From Bacteroides neonati (GTDB lineage: Bacteria; Bacteroidota; Bacteroidia; Bacteroidales; Bacteroidaceae), in the NCBI RefSeq assembly GCF_000499785.1, contig NZ_HG726020.1:496001-560000 (forward strand): a DNA stretch of 64,000 bases, given 5' to 3'. How positions within the stretch are numbered: the first letter of the stretch is position 1; each line of letters opens with the position of its first letter. The notes beneath the pieces were generated by a model. The model did not search any database and had not been told where the DNA came from. It was given only the letters and a program-made list of their open reading frames with translations. A program made the position numbers and the translations under genes. This document shows, piece by piece, positions 61,446 through 64,000 of this stretch.

Positions 61446-64000
61446 TTAAAAAGTTACACTTAATCCGAACGAAACCGTCTTCGACAATGGATAAGTACAT
61501 CCATCCCAATTACCAATACCAACCGTTTCGGGATCAAAGGTGTCAGTCAAATTAGTAATTGTAAATAAGTTCTCGGCAGAAGCGAATAGTCGTAGATTAG
61601 TTAAGTTACACTTTTGAGCCCATAAGGTCGGAAGCGTATAACCCAATGTCAAGTTCTTCAAGCGGCAATATGCTGCATTTTGTAAATAAGCCGATTGAGA
61701 TTCTCGGTTTCTTCCATTTTCGAGCAAACGTGGATAATAGGCATTTACATTGGCTCCTAAAGGACTTTTGGAGTCTTCGGGACGGAAATAGTCCAAATGA
61801 GGTTTAAATATATTCGTCTGCCAATAGCCTACTGCCCCCCAGAACATGGTAGACCCACTTCCAGGCATATAATCACGTTTCAATGTTCCTTGAAAAAATA
61901 GTTTCAAATCGAAGCCTTTCCAAGCAGCATCCAGATTCAGTCCGAAATTATAGCGTGGAGTACTGTTTCCAATTACTTTCAAATCTCCATGATCATTCAA
62001 AGTCTTATTTCCACGGCTTATTTTACCATCACCGTTTAAGTCTCTATACATAATATCGCCTGCTCCCCAACCAGAGCCAATAGCATCTTGCGCACCATTC
62101 GACATACTTGCCAGGTGATCCTTCATCTGTTGATCCGTCTTTGCAATACCCACAGTTTCAAATCCCCAAATATCACCCACAACAGCACCAGGATAATAAA
62201 CTATATTATTGTCCTTATCAAGTATAGTATTAGATGGATTAGGGTATTTATCAATTACCACTTTATTATCCGACAATGATAAAGTAGCCCCATATTTAAA
62301 ATCCCGAATCTGGTCGCGCCAATTAATCTGAATCTCCCAGCCTTTAGAAGTCATATTAAGGTTATTTACCTTCGGAACTCCAATACCTAAAATAGTAGGT
62401 AGTTCGGGAGCCGGGCCAACCATGTCTTTTGATTTACGCTGAAAATAATCGAAATTTACATTTAAACGATTGTTAAGCATCGACAAATCGAAACCAAAAT
62501 TCAATGTCTGTGTTTTCTCCCAAGTCAATAAAGAGGATACCAAAGCAGATTCACTTGATATATTAGGTTTCGCGCCATTGACTAGCCACCCTCCCTGTGA
62601 GTAGTTGCCCCACTGATCTTTATTGATATTAATCGTACGATAGAACGGATACCAGTTGTCTGTATTTTGATTGCCTAACTCTCCCCACGAAGCCCGAAGC
62701 TTTAACGTATTTATTAAGTCGGTCATATCCTCAAAAAAACCTTCACGAGCAATATTCCACCCCAAAGAAAATGAAGGGAACCAATTCCAACGATTGTCTC
62801 TCAAGAAACGAGAAGTACCATCATAACGCAAATTAGCTTCAGCCAAATAACGTCCTTTATAATCGTAGTTTAAACGCCCAAAAAAGCCGGAAGTGGCCCA
62901 TTCAGAGTAACCACCTCTATTTTGTGGATTAACTTGTGCTGTATTCAGTGTAGGAACACCCGACATAATGCCATCTTTTGATGCTCTTATGTCTCTTTGC
63001 TTAAACAATTCACTTTGAAATCCCAACATAACCTTAAAATTATGTCCGCTTTCTAACTCTTTGAAATATTCTGTATAAATATTGGGGTTAAAAAAGTTGC
63101 TTTTATAAGCAGACTCAGACACACTAGAAGTTTGATTGGCGATAACATAAGGATCCTTTTTCACATCATAACCATAAACTGTTTGATAATCAGAATGATC
63201 AAAATTATAGTTAGAACGATAGTTCAGTTCAATCGTTGTTTTCCAATTCTTAACAGGTTCTATAAGAAATTGTAATTGCTGAGCCAACACATCAGCCTGC
63301 GATTTATAGCGCCCACCTTCAGTTAACTGATATATTTTTGACTCTGCCGTATAAAAACCGTTAGGATCGACAACGGGAATAACAGGCCAATAACGACAAA
63401 CATCATAATAAAACACATTGCTTTTTATATCTCCGCCAGCAAATGAAGGGGCTTCATAGTCAATACGATTAAAGCGCATTGTATAGCTCAATTTGAGCCA
63501 GGACGACAGTTCTGCATTCACCTTGCCTGTAAATGAATAACGTTGTTTGTTATCATCTCCAAATTTTAGTAAACCTCCTTGATTCAAGTAGTTAGCCGAA
63601 ATATAATATTGAATTTTTTCGGTCCCACCGTTTGCACTTAATGAGTGTTCTTGTGTAAAACTATCACCAAATAATGTTTTCAACCAATCAGTATTTCCAG
63701 TAGGCATTACATCCAAGCGCTGTGGGTCGTCAAAAGAATTCCATCTCCCCCCATCTGTAGCCCACATATACTGCGTACCTTTGCCTGATTGAAAATCGAG
63801 AATTTGCTGTAACTTAGTTTGACTATACATCGGAGTTTGACCACCATTAGTCAGCTGATCATTAATGGCAAGGGCAAAATTATATGAATCGGCCATCTCT
63901 GGCATATTCAAAGGAGAAACCAAACGAAAGTTATTATTATAGTTTACAACTGTTCTACCCGACTTTCCTTTTTTAGTGGTAATTAAGATAACACCACCTG
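61446..64000 (-). CDS. SusC-like TonB-dependent transporter (SusC3), partial (N-terminus beyond the right edge)
   Basis: The minus-strand frame stays open to the window edge. It enters at the end of the plug ('GGVILITTKKGKSG') and runs through the whole 22-strand barrel to 'YPLSKTVSFGLSVTF'. The first in-frame ATG inside the window (63923) is not the true start. The missing part would hold signal peptide, carboxypeptidase-D-like domain and TonB box; whether it has an STN domain cannot be told. It forms a pair with SusD3. Confidence 0.95.
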   Translation of the reverse strand, partial: GGVILITTKKGKSGRTVVNYNNNFRLVSPLNMPEMADSYNFALAINDQLTNGGQTPMYSQTKLQQILDFQSGKGTQYMWATDGGRWNSFDDPQRLDVMPTGNTDWLKTLFGDSFTQEHSLSANGGTEKIQYYISANYLNQGGLLKFGDDNKQRYSFTGKVNAELSSWLKLSYTMRFNRIDYEAPSFAGGDIKSNVFYYDVCRYWPVIPVVDPNGFYTAESKIYQLTEGGRYKSQADVLAQQLQFLIEPVKNWKTTIELNYRSNYNFDHSDYQTVYGYDVKKDPYVIANQTSSVSESAYKSNFFNPNIYTEYFKELESGHNFKVMLGFQSELFKQRDIRASKDGIMSGVPTLNTAQVNPQNRGGYSEWATSGFFGRLNYDYKGRYLAEANLRYDGTSRFLRDNRWNWFPSFSLGWNIAREGFFEDMTDLINTLKLRASWGELGNQNTDNWYPFYRTININKDQWGNYSQGGWLVNGAKPNISSESALVSSLLTWEKTQTLNFGFDLSMLNNRLNVNFDYFQRKSKDMVGPAPELPTILGIGVPKVNNLNMTSKGWEIQINWRDQIRDFKYGATLSLSDNKVVIDKYPNPSNTILDKDNNIVYYPGAVVGDIWGFETVGIAKTDQQMKDHLASMSNGAQDAIGSGWGAGDIMYRDLNGDGKISRGNKTLNDHGDLKVIGNSTPRYNFGLNLDAAWKGFDLKLFFQGTLKRDYMPGSGSTMFWGAVGYWQTNIFKPHLDYFRPEDSKSPLGANVNAYYPRLLENGRNRESQSAYLQNAAYCRLKNLTLGYTLPTLWAQKCNLTNLRLFASAENLFTITNLTDTFDPETVGIGNWDGCTYPLSKTVSFGLSVTF

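Overview
The window looks like a chromosomal segment of a gut Bacteroides or a close relative. The signs are SusC/SusD outer-membrane pairs with ECF sigma and FecR anti-sigma partners, Ser-type sulfatases with an anaerobic sulfatase maturase, a fused FeoAB, S46 dipeptidyl-peptidases, a rubredoxin-rubrerythrin peroxidase, and many copies of the Bacteroides -7 promoter box TAnnTTTG.

Region 1 (1-23.7 kb, A+T-rich) is a polysaccharide utilization locus, almost all on the minus strand. Reading leftwards from 23.7 kb it holds: an ECF sigma factor (plus strand) divergent from a FecR anti-sigma factor; a 29-codon fossil of a susC start; GH89 alpha-N-acetylglucosaminidase, GH29 alpha-fucosidase and a five-bladed-propeller glycosidase; a second sigma/FecR pair driving SusC1/SusD1; and SusC2/SusD2, a Ser-type sulfatase and a beta-helix protein cut by the window edge. 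Terminal alpha-GlcNAc, fucose and sulfate point to host mucin-type O-glycans as the likely substrate (inference).

Region 2 (23.7-27.1 kb, very A+T-rich) is accessory DNA. It has a secreted protein made of 20-residue tandem repeats, a decayed IS3-family transposase, a protein with two retropepsin-like aspartyl protease domains, a possible glycosyltransferase relic, and tRNA-Cys at the border.

Region 3 (27.1-55.8 kb, higher G+C) is core genome: FeoAB iron uptake; mfd; a polyprenol-phosphate sugar synthase, dihydroorotase and stand-alone MetH activation domain operon; an ECF sigma/membrane protein pair; sbcDC; an acyltransferase; a small SD-led gene; a DUF4369-like lipoprotein; the sulfatase maturase (anSME/chuR); tandem S46 peptidases of predicted DPP7 and DPP11 type; a glycosyltransferase; two thioredoxins; a PerR-like regulator with rubrerythrin; and an M3 peptidase.

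Region 4 (55.9-64 kb, A+T-rich, minus strand) is the end of a further PUL: SusC3 (cut by the window edge), SusD3, a second Ser-type sulfatase and GH20 beta-hexosaminidase. The maturase in region 3 would activate the sulfatases of both PULs.

The main regulatory signal is at the susC starts. At both intact susC starts in the window and at the fossil one, an opposite-strand TAnnTTTG-like box overlaps the start codon and a hairpin lies 50-100 bases away. This is the geometry of cis-antisense PUL sRNAs. SusC2 and the fossil also share a nearly identical leader of about 190 bp, so a SusC/SusD pair has been lost or moved, and the orphaned sigma/FecR pair may still control SusC2.
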